Of a DNA stretch of 45,755 nt, positions 23,494 through 31,893 are shown piece by piece (within the stretch, counting starts at the first letter, position 1; the number at the start of each line of letters is the position of its first letter). The position numbers were made by a program, and so were the translations under genes. Below the pieces are notes generated by a model. That model worked only from the letters and a program-made list of their open reading frames with translations. It made no database searches and was not told the DNA's origin. The stretch is from RGIG7111 sp036839975 (GTDB lineage Bacteria > Bacillota > Clostridia > Peptostreptococcales > Anaerovoracaceae): the NCBI GenBank assembly GCA_036839975.1, contig DAISVU010000012.1, forward strand, positions 1 through 45,755, given 5' to 3'.

Positions 23494-23628
23494 ATGGCAA
23501 GTAAGCATATTACTATTCAACACTGCACTTTGTGCGGCAGTCGGTACGACAACATAGCATTCAAAGGTGGGCATATATGTAAAAAATGTATAAACGTATT
23601 CAAGGCTATCAAAAAAGATTTTAAATGA
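23494..23628 (+). CDS. Small zinc-ribbon protein, 44 aa
   Basis: GGGAGG lies 7 nt before the ATG. The protein reads MASKHITIQHCTLCGSRYDN, then IAFKGGHICKKCINVFKAIK and KDFK. Two CxxC pairs (Cys11/14 and Cys29/32) 14 residues apart make a treble-clef-like zinc knuckle with a basic tail. The layout recalls the sporulation sigma-G inhibitor Gin (CsfB), which is also short with two CxxC pairs, but the match is only structural and is not strong. It follows the tandem-repeat array and is followed by a 27-nt hairpin. Confidence 0.6.
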   Translation: MASKHITIQHCTLCGSRYDNIAFKGGHICKKCINVFKAIKKDFK

Positions 23629-23640
23629 ATAACGTAGATC

Positions 23641-23775
23641 GAGAGGGGCTAACTTGTAGCCCCTCTCACACCTTTCCCACATCTTGCGATGTGAAACTTG
23701 CAAGTCGGTTTGGGGTTCGTCGGCAGCTATGCCCCACGTGGACTTTCACCACAGATTGACGGCATGCCCATCATA
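23641..23775 (-). ncRNA. Candidate structured RNA between rluD and the zinc-ribbon gene
   Basis: On the minus strand, directly after the rluD stop, 135 bases can fold into a row of hairpins: GTGG/CCAC around TGAAAGT (23738-23752), GGGG/CCCC (23712-23735), ACTTGCAAGT (23696-23705), CACATC/GATGTG with a 4-nt loop (23678-23693), then the 11-bp GAGAGGGGCTA stem (23641-23667). Motifs such as GTGGTGAAAGTCCAC and GGTGTGAGAGGGGC recall HEARO/omega-type RNAs and group II intron parts. That resemblance is from memory and unverified. Orientation and function are open; the last stem could simply end the zinc-ribbon transcript from the plus strand. Confidence 0.35.
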
Positions 23776-24741
23776 TCATAAAACCGGATCATTTATCAAA
23801 TTTTCTTTTCTTAATCGCATCAGTACATTGTTAAATTCTTCAGGCGGTTCAACAGAAAACTCCATGTATTGTCTGCTTGACGGATGCTTAAAACCTATAA
23901 TGCCGGCATGCAGCATCTGGCTGCGAGCACCGTACCTGTTCTTTGACGGGGCATAAACATCATCTCCCAAAATAGGATGCTTTATGTACGACATATGAAC
24001 CCGGATCTGATGTGTTCTGCCTGTCTCAAGCGTAACTTCTATATAAGTAAACAGTCCGAAACGTTCAAGAACTCTATAGTGTGTTACAGCTTTTTTAGCA
24101 CCTTTTGCATTATCTAATATCACCGCTTGACGTTTACGGTTTCTAAGATCCCGTCCTATAGGCGCATTGATGCTTCCTTCATCTTCAGTAAAATTGTTGT
24201 ACACTATCGCAACGTACTTCCTTATGATACTGTGCTCGGCAAGCTGTGAAGCCAGCGACATATGAGAAGAGTCTTTTTTAGCCACAACTAGAAGTCCGCT
24301 CGTTTCTTTATCTATCCTGTGCACTATGCCGGGCCTTATGACTCCGTTTATAGAAGAAAGGCTATCGCCACAATGATACATCAACGCATTAACCAGCGTC
24401 CCTTCATAGTTCCCCGCCGCAGGGTGAACGACCATTCCTTTCGGTTTATTAATGACTATAAGATCCTCATCCTCATATATGATATCAAGTTTGATATTCT
24501 CCGCCTTCACTTCAAGCATCTTAGCTCCGGGTATATTGATCTGGATATTTTCGCCTCCGGAAGTCTTGTATTTCTTAGAAACACATACATTGCCGTTTAT
24601 CCGTACGCGTCCTTCTTGAATATGTTTTTGTATCTTACTTCGTGAATGTTCCGGCATTAAAATAGAAAGAGCCTTATCGAGCCTCAGGTCTTTTGTATCT
24701 TCTGTAACCTTAAGCTTTATGATCTTTTCTGTCTCTTTCAT
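23776..24741 (-). CDS. rluD: Ribosomal large-subunit pseudouridine synthase RluD
   Basis: 321 residues. An N-terminal S4 domain (LRLDKALSILMPEHSRSKIQ, VRINGNVCVSKKYKT; about 18-65) precedes the synthase domain with catalytic Asp in GIVHRIDKETSGLLVVAK (about 139) and the block ETGRTHQIRVHMSYIKHPIL. It modifies helix 69 of 23S rRNA. Its start overlaps lspA by 4 bases (ATGA). lspA-rluD is a standard pair in Firmicutes. Confidence 0.95.
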   Translation of the reverse strand: MKETEKIIKLKVTEDTKDLRLDKALSILMPEHSRSKIQKHIQEGRVRINGNVCVSKKYKTSGGENIQINIPGAKMLEVKAENIKLDIIYEDEDLIVINKPKGMVVHPAAGNYEGTLVNALMYHCGDSLSSINGVIRPGIVHRIDKETSGLLVVAKKDSSHMSLASQLAEHSIIRKYVAIVYNNFTEDEGSINAPIGRDLRNRKRQAVILDNAKGAKKAVTHYRVLERFGLFTYIEVTLETGRTHQIRVHMSYIKHPILGDDVYAPSKNRYGARSQMLHAGIIGFKHPSSRQYMEFSVEPPEEFNNVLMRLRKENLINDPVL

Positions 24742-25214
24742 TTCCTTTTTCTCTTTTTAACAGATTTTATACTTCCTACTCTTTCATAAACAAACAACAC
24801 ATATGAAGCTAGAAGAGCACATCCAATGCACACACACACATCTGCAAAATTGAATACGGCAAACTTGCCAATACTCACATAGTCAATAACATATCCGTAG
24901 GCAATACGGTCGATTATATTTCCAATCCCGCCGCCTGCAATAAGAGAAAGTCCCCACATCAAAACCTTCGAGGTTTTACCGTTCCGTCGAATAATAAAGA
25001 CTATCGCAGCCAAAGACGCAGCAAGCGGAATCATGACAAGAATCGTGCCCGCCCCCTCAAACATGCTGAAAGCGACTCCGCTGTTTTTTATATATGTTAT
25101 ATTAAAAAAATCTCCTGTCAAAGATATCGATTCGTGTACGCCAAAGCTGCCAGTTACTGCTTTTTTTATCACTTGGTCAACAGCTATTAACGCCGCTATC
25201 ACAATGTAATACAT
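24738..25214 (-). CDS. lspA: Lipoprotein signal peptidase (signal peptidase II)
   Basis: 158 residues with four membrane helices. Both catalytic aspartates are in their motifs: GGGIGNIIDRIAYGYVIDY and FAVFNFADVCVCIG. It removes the signal peptide from diacylglyceryl-modified prolipoproteins. The ATG lacks a nearby Shine-Dalgarno; GGGGAGG (25243-25249) lies 28 bases upstream, with a perfect GGGGCA/TGCCCC hairpin in between (see findings). It is followed by rluD with a 4-base overlap and preceded by divIVA. Confidence 0.95.
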   Translation of the reverse strand: MYYIVIAALIAVDQVIKKAVTGSFGVHESISLTGDFFNITYIKNSGVAFSMFEGAGTILVMIPLAASLAAIVFIIRRNGKTSKVLMWGLSLIAGGGIGNIIDRIAYGYVIDYVSIGKFAVFNFADVCVCIGCALLASYVLFVYERVGSIKSVKKRKRK

Positions 25215-25224
25215 TAAAAACTAT

Positions 25225-25249
25225 GGGGCAGAAAATGCCCCGCCTCCCC
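25225..25249 (-). promoter_or_regulatory. Hairpin between a distant ribosome site and the lspA start
   Basis: GGGGCA (25225-25230) and TGCCCC (25236-25241) pair perfectly with a 5-nt loop. GGGGAGG (25243-25249) lies upstream of it and ATG (25212-25214) downstream. Folding the hairpin out would put GGGGAGG about 11 nt from the ATG. Confidence 0.4.
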
Positions 25250-25264
25250 AGAAACCTATATCCA

Positions 25265-25867
25265 TTATTCTTCATTCTTAAAAACAACTGTATCAGCCTT
25301 TGCAATCCCGCATTTCTGCTCGCTCTGAATGTTGCTGCCCCACTGTGGTTTTGCAGTTCCCCTATGCAAAGTGCTGTCAAGATCAAGGTCTTCAAGATCT
25401 CTTATAGTCAGCTCAGGATAGATCTCGTTAGTCAGGGATTCAAAACGTTCTAGCTCAGAGGTCAGCAGATTTTTATATCTTGCCTTAAATGACTCGAAAT
25501 TGTTCTTAAGCATTGTGCTTTCCTGTTCAATTTTTACAGCATCTTCTTTTGCCTGACGTTTGATCAATTCTGCATCGAGTTCAGCATTTTCCAGTATCAT
25601 GCTCGCTTTCTTTTCTGCACCGTCTGAGATTTCCTGTACCAGCGCTCTTGCAGACTGCAATGTTCCTGCAACAGAAGATTCAGTATCTGCCTGCATTGCG
25701 GCAGAGTTGTCATTTCTGCTTAACTTTTCCCTGAGCGCCTCATTTTCTCTTATAAGATTTTCCATCTGAACAATGATCTGATCGAGAAACTCATCTACTT
25801 CTTCTTCTCTATATCCTCTTACACTTCTGGAAAATTCTTTTTCCTGAATATCAAATGGAGTCAGCAT
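25265..25867 (-). CDS. divIVA: DivIVA-domain cell-division protein
   Basis: 200 residues. The N-terminal DivIVA membrane-curvature region has MLTPFDIQEKEFSRSVRGYR and YREEEVDEFLDQIIVQMENL (about 1-45). A long coiled coil follows to about 160, and an unstructured tail ends the protein. It is targeted to negatively curved membrane at septa and poles and guides division or pole proteins. CATGGAGGT precedes the ATG. It follows sepF by a few bases, in the usual ylm order. Confidence 0.93.
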   Translation of the reverse strand: MLTPFDIQEKEFSRSVRGYREEEVDEFLDQIIVQMENLIRENEALREKLSRNDNSAAMQADTESSVAGTLQSARALVQEISDGAEKKASMILENAELDAELIKRQAKEDAVKIEQESTMLKNNFESFKARYKNLLTSELERFESLTNEIYPELTIRDLEDLDLDSTLHRGTAKPQWGSNIQSEQKCGIAKADTVVFKNEE

Positions 25868-25870
25868 GTA

Positions 25871-26410
25871 TTACCTCCATGGACTGTTATTACTGCTACT
25901 GTTTTTCGGGAGATTGTTGAAATCAAAATTGGTCTTTTCCATGCCCTCAGCTATATCTACATTTTCAGGTGCAAATACAAAGATATTGTTTGCCACCTTC
26001 TGTACATTCCCATTAAGTGCATAGGTCGCACCACTCAGGAAATCAAATATTTTTCTTGCTGTATCCGATTCTACCTTTTCCAGATTAATAATGACAGGCT
26101 TTCTTGCCTTTAAACTGTCAACCAGTTTAGGACACTCATCAAATCCGTCTGGTTCGATCACTACGAGTTTGAATGCGTTCGTATGACGTCCACCTGTTCT
26201 GTTCTGCATATTCAGCACCTTGCCTTCCGCACTTGTCTGTGCTCTTTGGGAACTCGCAAATGATTTAGCCTTGTTTATGTCAAGCGCTTTTCTATCATGT
26301 CCTCTATCAACAGGCTTAGATTCTTTTGCCGCCTTCACTTCCTGTTCGTATTCATCGTCTTCAATGTCTTCGATCCCCACAAGATTCTTAAATTTATCGA
26401 TAATTCCCAT
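25871..26410 (-). CDS. sepF: Cell-division protein SepF
   Basis: 179 residues. An N-terminal amphipathic membrane helix (MGIIDKFKNLVGIED) and an acidic, charged linker lead to the conserved C-terminal SepF domain (about 80-165; FDECPKLVDSLKARKPVIIN, ARKIFDFLSGATYALNGNVQ, VANNIFVFAPENVDI). SepF links FtsZ filaments to the membrane at the septum. CAGGAGGT precedes the ATG. It is flanked by the PLP-binding protein and divIVA genes, the standard division cluster. Confidence 0.95.
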   Translation of the reverse strand: MGIIDKFKNLVGIEDIEDDEYEQEVKAAKESKPVDRGHDRKALDINKAKSFASSQRAQTSAEGKVLNMQNRTGGRHTNAFKLVVIEPDGFDECPKLVDSLKARKPVIINLEKVESDTARKIFDFLSGATYALNGNVQKVANNIFVFAPENVDIAEGMEKTNFDFNNLPKNSSSNNSPWR

Positions 26411-26430
26411 TTTTACCTCCTGTGTTTACG

Positions 26431-27102
26431 CTACTGCTTACTATAATCACGCTCGCCGAATATAGCTGTGCCGACTCTGACGAGATTAGACCCTTCTTCA
26501 ATTGCAACTTTGTAGTCATGCGACATGCCCATCGAGAGATATTTAAAATCAAGATTATCATGTTCGATTTTTTTATAGTCATCATAAAGTTTTTTTAACT
26601 CCGCAAAGTATTTCCTGACATTGTCAGGATTTTCATCAAAAGGAGCGATACACATCAGTCCGCATATCTTGACATTAGGGCAGTTTGCAAGTATTGCATC
26701 TATAAGTTCCCCTGTTTCCTCACTTGTGACACCAAACTTACTCTCTTCCTGTGCTGAATTGACCTGTACCAGCACATCCATGATCTTGTCATGATTTGCG
26801 GCTCTTTTATTTATTTCTTTTGCAAGCTTAAGTGAATCTACAGAGTGAATCATATCTACTTTATCGATAATATATTTGACTTTATTGGTCTGTAAATGTC
26901 CGATCATATGCCAACGTACCGGCTTTACTTGATCGTATTTGTCCATTATTTCCTGGGCCTTGTTCTCGCCTATATCTGTAGCACCTGCATCAATCGCCTC
27001 GTTTATAATATCTGCAGGATGTGTCTTTGTAACAGCCACAAGAAGCACATCATCTCCTGTTTCTTTGTTTATCTTTTGGAAATTATCTTGAACAGATGAC
27101 AT
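26431..27102 (-). CDS. YggS/PLPBP family PLP-homeostasis protein
   Basis: About 223 residues from ATG 27102, which has AGAGGTG 6 nt upstream (a GTG at 27111 is in frame). The Schiff-base lysine is in VAVTKTH; other family blocks are IGENKAQEIMDKYD, WHMIGHLQTNKVKY, VNSAQEESKFG and YLSMGMSHDYKVAIEEGSNL. It holds PLP without known catalysis and is thought to tune PLP and amino-acid metabolism. In Firmicutes it often sits before sepF, as here. Confidence 0.94.
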   Translation of the reverse strand: MSSVQDNFQKINKETGDDVLLVAVTKTHPADIINEAIDAGATDIGENKAQEIMDKYDQVKPVRWHMIGHLQTNKVKYIIDKVDMIHSVDSLKLAKEINKRAANHDKIMDVLVQVNSAQEESKFGVTSEETGELIDAILANCPNVKICGLMCIAPFDENPDNVRKYFAELKKLYDDYKKIEHDNLDFKYLSMGMSHDYKVAIEEGSNLVRVGTAIFGERDYSKQ

Positions 27103-27120
27103 CTGCCTCACCTCTTTACA

Positions 27121-28134
27121 TCAGTTCCCCTCACCGGGATGTTTTTTTACCTCATCGTATATATTTACGGTATTAACCGTGTTTCCATCGTCATCATAAA
27201 AATATGTACCTGTAACTATGGATCTTTTTCCGTCTGTAGCCTCTACATACACCGGCTTAAATACGAAATCACCTGTCTTGGTTTTTACATATACGCCGGG
27301 TCTGCCCTTCTTCGTAAATATGCATTCATTACTTATTACCAGGCCCGCGCTGCGACTGGACATGACTTTAACATCCATTTTTCTGATCTTTGCAAAATTT
27401 TTATAGTAATCTCTGCATCTTAATATTACTTTTAATCTGTCTGAATTATCAGAAACATCTTCTATGTCACATGAAACTTCGATTCCATTTAGATCGACAG
27501 TCACTTTTTCACCTTTCTGATACCTGGTTGTGTTATTTGTGTCAGTCCAGAAAAACATATACCATTCGCTGTCACTGGATATTTTATATACCGGAGTACC
27601 CTTGATCACTCCCGTCTGCTTTATATTCTCCATATCAGCGTCAATGTCGGATGCCTCACTATATGTTATATTCCTGATCTTTGACAATGCAAGTTTTTCT
27701 TCATATCCATCAATGTAAAAACACAATACTCCGCTGCTTTCAGCTTTGAAATTTTTAGTAATCTTCGCAGCTTTGCCGCTCATCTTGACCAAATCTTTAA
27801 ATGCCGGTTCCGGCTCTTTTAAAATCACTGTTTCGGTATCTGCAATTGCTGCCTGTTCGTCCTTTACCTTGGTAATTCTGGCGATTTTAGTACCGGTTCT
27901 TATCTTGTCGCCTTCCTTTTTTATAAAAACAACCTTACCGTCAGAAGGTGCCGTATATACTTTTTCATTTCTGGCAAAATAACATTGAATTTCTTCGCTT
28001 ACTTCTACCTGTCCGTTTTCGACCGTTTCCGTCGTTTGAAACAGTCCCGTCAGTGATGGAATAATATAAATAATCAAATACAATGCTACCAGCGCTAACG
28101 CTAATAAATATACGTATCTTTTTCTGCCTTTCAT
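27121..28134 (-). CDS. HlyD-like membrane-anchored adaptor protein
   Basis: 337 residues. One N-terminal membrane helix (about 8-28), then an extracytoplasmic part with a biotinyl/lipoyl-like hairpin (VYTAPSDGKVVFIKKEGDKI) typical of HlyD-family adaptors, followed by beta-rich segments. The usual long coiled-coil hairpin is short or absent. No exporter gene is next to it; it sits upstream of the PLPBP-sepF-divIVA genes, a frequent place for this protein in Clostridia. Its job is therefore uncertain, perhaps in division or wall assembly. A promoter lies at 28153-28181. Confidence 0.75.
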   Translation of the reverse strand: MKGRKRYVYLLALALVALYLIIYIIPSLTGLFQTTETVENGQVEVSEEIQCYFARNEKVYTAPSDGKVVFIKKEGDKIRTGTKIARITKVKDEQAAIADTETVILKEPEPAFKDLVKMSGKAAKITKNFKAESSGVLCFYIDGYEEKLALSKIRNITYSEASDIDADMENIKQTGVIKGTPVYKISSDSEWYMFFWTDTNNTTRYQKGEKVTVDLNGIEVSCDIEDVSDNSDRLKVILRCRDYYKNFAKIRKMDVKVMSSRSAGLVISNECIFTKKGRPGVYVKTKTGDFVFKPVYVEATDGKRSIVTGTYFYDDDGNTVNTVNIYDEVKKHPGEGN

Positions 28135-28152
28135 CCCATTCTCCGATAGTTT

Positions 28153-28181
28153 ATTTTACACCATATAATGCCCTATTTCAA
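28153..28181 (-). promoter_or_regulatory. Sigma-A promoter of the ylm/sepF/divIVA cluster
   Basis: TTGAAA (28176-28181) and TAAAAT (28153-28158) with a 17-bp spacer on the minus strand, just upstream of the HlyD-like gene. It probably drives that gene through rluD. Confidence 0.65.
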
Positions 28182-28193
28182 CATGGCGCTACA

Positions 28194-28928
28194 TTATTTT
28201 GTGTATTTATCCAGTATCTTTTGTTCTTCTTTCGTAAGCTTTGTAACGCTTTCCACAAATCTCTCAAAAAGATCGGGACGTCTTTTTTTTGTACGCATCA
28301 ATGAATTTTCAAATTTCCACAAAGCTATTTCTTTATGATTACCGCCGAACAGCACTTCGGGCACCTTTATGCCTGCATATTCGCGCGGTTTTGTATAATG
28401 ATCATATTCCAAAAGACCGCTGTATACCGATTCGTCTGTTACTGCCTCCTGATCTCCAATTATGCCAGGGATGAAGCGCGCTACACTGTCAATCAAAACC
28501 ATTGCCGGCAGCTCCCCTCCAGTTAGCACGAAATCCCCTATAGAAACCTCTTCCATATTCCAGTGCTCAATTATACGTTGATCGACACCTTCGTAATGCC
28601 CGCATAGTATTAGGATCTCCTCTTCCACGGAAAGCGCTTCAATCATATGCCGGTCAAGAACTTTTCCTCGCGGCGACATATATATCATCTTCTTCCCTTC
28701 AAAGCCAACAGCTTCGATTGCACGGAAAACAGGCTCAGGCGACAGCACCATGCCGGTCCCGCCCCCATACGGAGTGTCATCCGTCCTGTTATGCTTGTCG
28801 AGTGTATATTTTCTTATATCCGTAAGTTTCACTTCGAGAATACCGTTATACGTTGCACGCCCCAGCATACTGCTTTCAGTAACTGCTGTGAACATCTCAG
28901 GAAACAGTGTCAATATATCTATTTTCAT
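28194..28928 (-). CDS. trmD: tRNA (guanine-N1)-methyltransferase TrmD
   Basis: 244 residues from ATG 28928, where the family normally starts (MKIDILTLFPEMF) and AGAGGA lies 6 nt upstream. The trefoil-knot SAM site shows ILCGHYEGVDQRIIEH and EVSIGDFVLTGGELPAM; PYGGGTGMVL lies in the first half. It methylates G37 of tRNAs to stop frameshifting. It is the last gene of the ylxM-ffh-rpsP-khpA-rimM-trmD cluster. Confidence 0.97.
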   Translation of the reverse strand: MKIDILTLFPEMFTAVTESSMLGRATYNGILEVKLTDIRKYTLDKHNRTDDTPYGGGTGMVLSPEPVFRAIEAVGFEGKKMIYMSPRGKVLDRHMIEALSVEEEILILCGHYEGVDQRIIEHWNMEEVSIGDFVLTGGELPAMVLIDSVARFIPGIIGDQEAVTDESVYSGLLEYDHYTKPREYAGIKVPEVLFGGNHKEIALWKFENSLMRTKKRRPDLFERFVESVTKLTKEEQKILDKYTK

Positions 28929-28978
28929 ACATATTCCTCTGGGCTTTTTCCTACATGCCACATGCAGGAACTTTTATC

Positions 28979-29485
28979 TCATTTATCATTTATAGACAGA
29001 AGCCCTTCAATTACAGAAAACACAACAACACCGTTTTCAATATCAATATCCTTCAAAAATTCGGGCACTGCCGGTATCAGTGCTGTGTTACCGTCTTCTT
29101 TTTTTATTTCATAGACATCCTGCTGTGTGTTCTGCAGTATGTTCGTTATCGCTCCTATACGTGCGCCGTCATCGCATACTGCATCAAGCCCTATTAGATC
29201 CTTTACATAGTAGGTATCACTTGGCAGCTCCTCCAGATCTTCTTCCTTTATGTAGATGTCTTTATTTTTAAGCGATTCAGCTGCATTTCTGTCATTGATA
29301 CCCGAAAGTTTCAGTATCACCGTATTTTTCTTATGCCTCACACTTTCAATCTCATATTCTTCATCGTCCACATTAAGACAAATTATATTATCAAATCTTT
29401 CTTTTTTCTGCGCATAACTGCAGGCCTTTACTTCACCTCGCAAGCCTGTTACACTGACGATTTTTCCTATCTTTATCATACACAT
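28979..29485 (-). CDS. rimM: 16S rRNA processing protein RimM
   Basis: 168 residues. The N-terminal beta-barrel (IGKIVSVTGLRGEVKACSYA) and the C-terminal PRC-barrel (TYYVKDLIGLDAVCDDGARI, then VYEIKKEDGNTALIPAVPEF) are both seen. It assists 30S assembly near ribosomal protein S19. The start is either MCM or the next Met two codons on; the ribosome site is poor. It lies between khpA and trmD as usual. Confidence 0.93.
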   Translation of the reverse strand: MCMIKIGKIVSVTGLRGEVKACSYAQKKERFDNIICLNVDDEEYEIESVRHKKNTVILKLSGINDRNAAESLKNKDIYIKEEDLEELPSDTYYVKDLIGLDAVCDDGARIGAITNILQNTQQDVYEIKKEDGNTALIPAVPEFLKDIDIENGVVVFSVIEGLLSINDK

Positions 29486-29578
29486 AATAAACTGCAGTTT
29501 CCCATATCTTATAACGCTGGCAATTTAAAAACAGACACGCGAGACACATAAAGCGCATCGCATGCCGCTGCGTTAACG

Positions 29579-29809
29579 TTATTCCACTATCTCCACTACA
29601 ACTTTTTCACCAGATCCGGCTGCTGCAGCTTTGACTACTGTTCGCAGAGCCTTTGCTATTCTGCCCTGCTTTCCGATCACCTTGCCCATGTCATCCGGTG
29701 CCACTTTGAGCCTTATGACTTTAGTTCCGTCTTCTATAGTTTCACTGACCTCAACTGCTTCCGGCTCGTCAACCAGTGATACTGCGATTGCTTTTACTAA
29801 TTCTACCAT
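29579..29809 (-). CDS. khpA: KH-domain RNA-binding protein KhpA (YlqC)
   Basis: 76 residues, a single KH domain with the GxxG loop in VIGKQGRIAKALRTVVKAA. It works as a small RNA-binding partner, in many Firmicutes together with KhpB/Jag, affecting cell size and mRNA. GGGTGG precedes the ATG. It follows rpsP with 20 bases between, as in most Firmicutes. Confidence 0.95.
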   Translation of the reverse strand: MVELVKAIAVSLVDEPEAVEVSETIEDGTKVIRLKVAPDDMGKVIGKQGRIAKALRTVVKAAAAGSGEKVVVEIVE

Positions 29810-29829
29810 TGTGCCACCCTTTCCGACTA

Positions 29830-30069
29830 TTAAAGTACTCCTGATTTTTTAAGAAGGCTCTTTACTCTTTCCGTAGGCTGCGCTCCTTTTGAAATCCATT
29901 CCTTAGCCTTATCGCCATCTACTCTGATCTCTTCCGGATCCGAAAGTGGATCGAAAAAACCGATCTCCTCAATAAATTTTCCATCCCTTGCACAGCGTGA
30001 ATCTGCTACAACAATCCTGTAGCTTGGCTGTTTGTGAGCTCCGATCCTCTTAAGTCTGATTTTTACCAT
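29830..30069 (-). CDS. rpsP: 30S ribosomal protein S16
   Basis: 79 residues, normal. MVKIRLKRIGAHKQPSYRIV, then VADSRCARDGKFIEEIGFFD and an S16-type C-terminus. Structural protein of the small subunit, needed for assembly. A strong AGGAGG site lies before the ATG. Between ffh and khpA as usual. Confidence 0.98.
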   Translation of the reverse strand: MVKIRLKRIGAHKQPSYRIVVADSRCARDGKFIEEIGFFDPLSDPEEIRVDGDKAKEWISKGAQPTERVKSLLKKSGVL

Positions 30070-30134
30070 TTTATAATTTCCTCCTAAAAATTTTTATGTA
30101 TTATCTGTCAGTGTGTTCTGATCAAATAACTATT

Positions 30135-31469
30135 TTACTGAAGCTCTCCCAACATCCTGGCAAACTTGCTTTTCGGATTATTAAACTGCTTCATCATTTT
30201 TTTTGCATCATTGTATTTTTTTATGAGTGTGTTTATCTTATTCACCGTCTGGCCGGATCCGGCAGCGATACGCTTGCGCCTGCTTGCATTCAGTATCAAC
30301 GGGTCCTTTCTTTCTTTTGGAGTCATGGATTGAATGATGGCTTCAAACTCTGCAAATTCCTTTTCGCTGCGGTCAAAATCCATATCTTTTATCTTACCTT
30401 GTACTCCAGGTATTAGTTTAATCAATGATGTGAGCCCTCCCATATTTCTGATCTGACCGATCTGGTCAAGAAAATCCTCCAGTGTAAACTGGTTCTTTTT
30501 AAGTTTCTTTTCCATCCTGGCAGCCTGCTCATCATCGTACACTGCTTCCGCCTTTTCTATAAGTGACATCATGTCGCCCATGCCCAGTATCCTGTTTGCC
30601 AGCCTTTCAGGATGGAACGGCTCTAGCGCATCCGACTTTTCACCGGTACCTATGAACTTTATAGGCCTGCCTGTTACTTTTTTAGCCGAAAGTGCAGCTC
30701 CGCCTCTTGAGTCACCGTCCATCTTCGTCATGATGATCCCGTCAATACCCAGCTTTTCATTGAAGCCTTCTGCCGCATTAACTGCATCCTGACCCGTGAG
30801 AGCATCGACTACAAGAAGTATCTCATGAGGCTTCACTGTTTTTTTTATTGTGACGAGTTCTTCCATTAATTCCTCATCTATCTGAAGTCTCCCGGCCGTA
30901 TCGACGATAAGTGTATCGTATCCCTTGAGCTCTGCTTCTTTTTTTGCATAAAATGCGATCTTTTCAGGCTCACTGCAGCCGCGCATAACATACACCGGGG
31001 TATTTACTCCTTTTCCAACAACTTCAAGCTGATCTACAGCCGCCGGCCGGTATATATCACATGCGCAAAGCATCGGCTTTTTGCCGTTCTGCTTTAAATA
31101 GCTTGCAAGTTTTCCCGCGGTTGTCGTTTTACCTGTACCCTGAAGTCCAACCAACATAAGCGTCGTAAATCCGCTTGAGGAATACGTAAGTTTGCTCCCT
31201 GCCCCGCCCATTAAATCAGTAAGCTCACGGTTTACTATCTTGATTACCTGCTGATCAGGCGTCAAGGACTTCATTACCTCCTCACCCATTGCCTTTTCTT
31301 TTACAGAAGCAACGAATTCTTTGACTACTTTGAAGTTTACATCCGCCTCCAGAAGTGCCAATTTGACTTGATGCATCGCATTATCTATATCTGCTTCACT
31401 AAGTGACCCTCTGTTTTTCAATCCTCCGAATATTCCCTGAAGCTTGTCCGATAATCCCTCAAATGCCAT
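30135..31469 (-). CDS. ffh: Signal recognition particle protein Ffh
   Basis: 444 residues. The N and G domains have GLQGTGKTTTAGKLA (P-loop), DTAGR, and TKMDGDSRGGAALS; the C-terminal M domain holds RNA and signal peptides (about 325-430) and includes the RRKRIAAGSG RNA-binding motif. It binds signal peptides on ribosomes and, with 4.5S RNA and FtsY, targets them to the membrane. It follows ylxM by 9 bases and precedes rpsP. Confidence 0.97.
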   Translation of the reverse strand: MAFEGLSDKLQGIFGGLKNRGSLSEADIDNAMHQVKLALLEADVNFKVVKEFVASVKEKAMGEEVMKSLTPDQQVIKIVNRELTDLMGGAGSKLTYSSSGFTTLMLVGLQGTGKTTTAGKLASYLKQNGKKPMLCACDIYRPAAVDQLEVVGKGVNTPVYVMRGCSEPEKIAFYAKKEAELKGYDTLIVDTAGRLQIDEELMEELVTIKKTVKPHEILLVVDALTGQDAVNAAEGFNEKLGIDGIIMTKMDGDSRGGAALSAKKVTGRPIKFIGTGEKSDALEPFHPERLANRILGMGDMMSLIEKAEAVYDDEQAARMEKKLKKNQFTLEDFLDQIGQIRNMGGLTSLIKLIPGVQGKIKDMDFDRSEKEFAEFEAIIQSMTPKERKDPLILNASRRKRIAAGSGQTVNKINTLIKKYNDAKKMMKQFNNPKSKFARMLGELQ

Positions 31470-31478
31470 ATCTACCTC

Positions 31479-31850
31479 TCACTGTTTATCTATCCTGTAT
31501 ATTTCCTGCTTTATCTTTTCAAGCTGACTTGTAAGTTTTTTATCCTCGCTGTGTTCTTTAACAAGCTTTTCTATTATCTTATCTATACTTCTGACAGCTT
31601 TTTCACTCTTTTTAAACTTCTCAACAAGACCAAGCTTTCTTTCGTATACCGCCAGAGCTTTTTCTGCTTTCTTGAGCGTATCATGCACTGCCTGCCTGCT
31701 TATTGAAAATTCTTCCGCTATTTCCGACAGCGAAAAATTTTCTTCATAATAAAGATTGATAATTTCCCTCTGCCGTATCGTCAGCATGCTGCCGTAAAGG
31801 TCATTACGAATATTCATTTCTATCATCTTATCCATACGGCTTTCCGGCAT
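31479..31850 (-). CDS. ylxM: YlxM-type helix-turn-helix protein, SRP-associated
   Basis: 123 residues from ATG 31850, which has GGAGG 8 nt upstream; the longer frame (from 31943) would run through the promoter. A sigma-70 region 4-like helix-turn-helix spans about 20-75 (LTIRQREIINLYYEENFSLS, AEEFSISRQAVHDTLKKAEK). A coiled-coil-like tail follows. YlxM is the usual partner upstream of ffh and may regulate or assist SRP genes. First gene of its operon, after a consensus promoter. Confidence 0.92.
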   Translation of the reverse strand: MPESRMDKMIEMNIRNDLYGSMLTIRQREIINLYYEENFSLSEIAEEFSISRQAVHDTLKKAEKALAVYERKLGLVEKFKKSEKAVRSIDKIIEKLVKEHSEDKKLTSQLEKIKQEIYRIDKQ

Positions 31851-31893
31851 GCTCTGTTCCTCCGTGACAAGTTTCTTCCCTTGACACTCGCAT

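Noticed and set aside
23310..23504. Plus-strand ORF of 64 codons through the tandem repeats
   Set aside because: Units of 37 and 39 nt do not keep one frame, there is no ribosome site, and the last codons overlap the well-supported zinc-ribbon gene.
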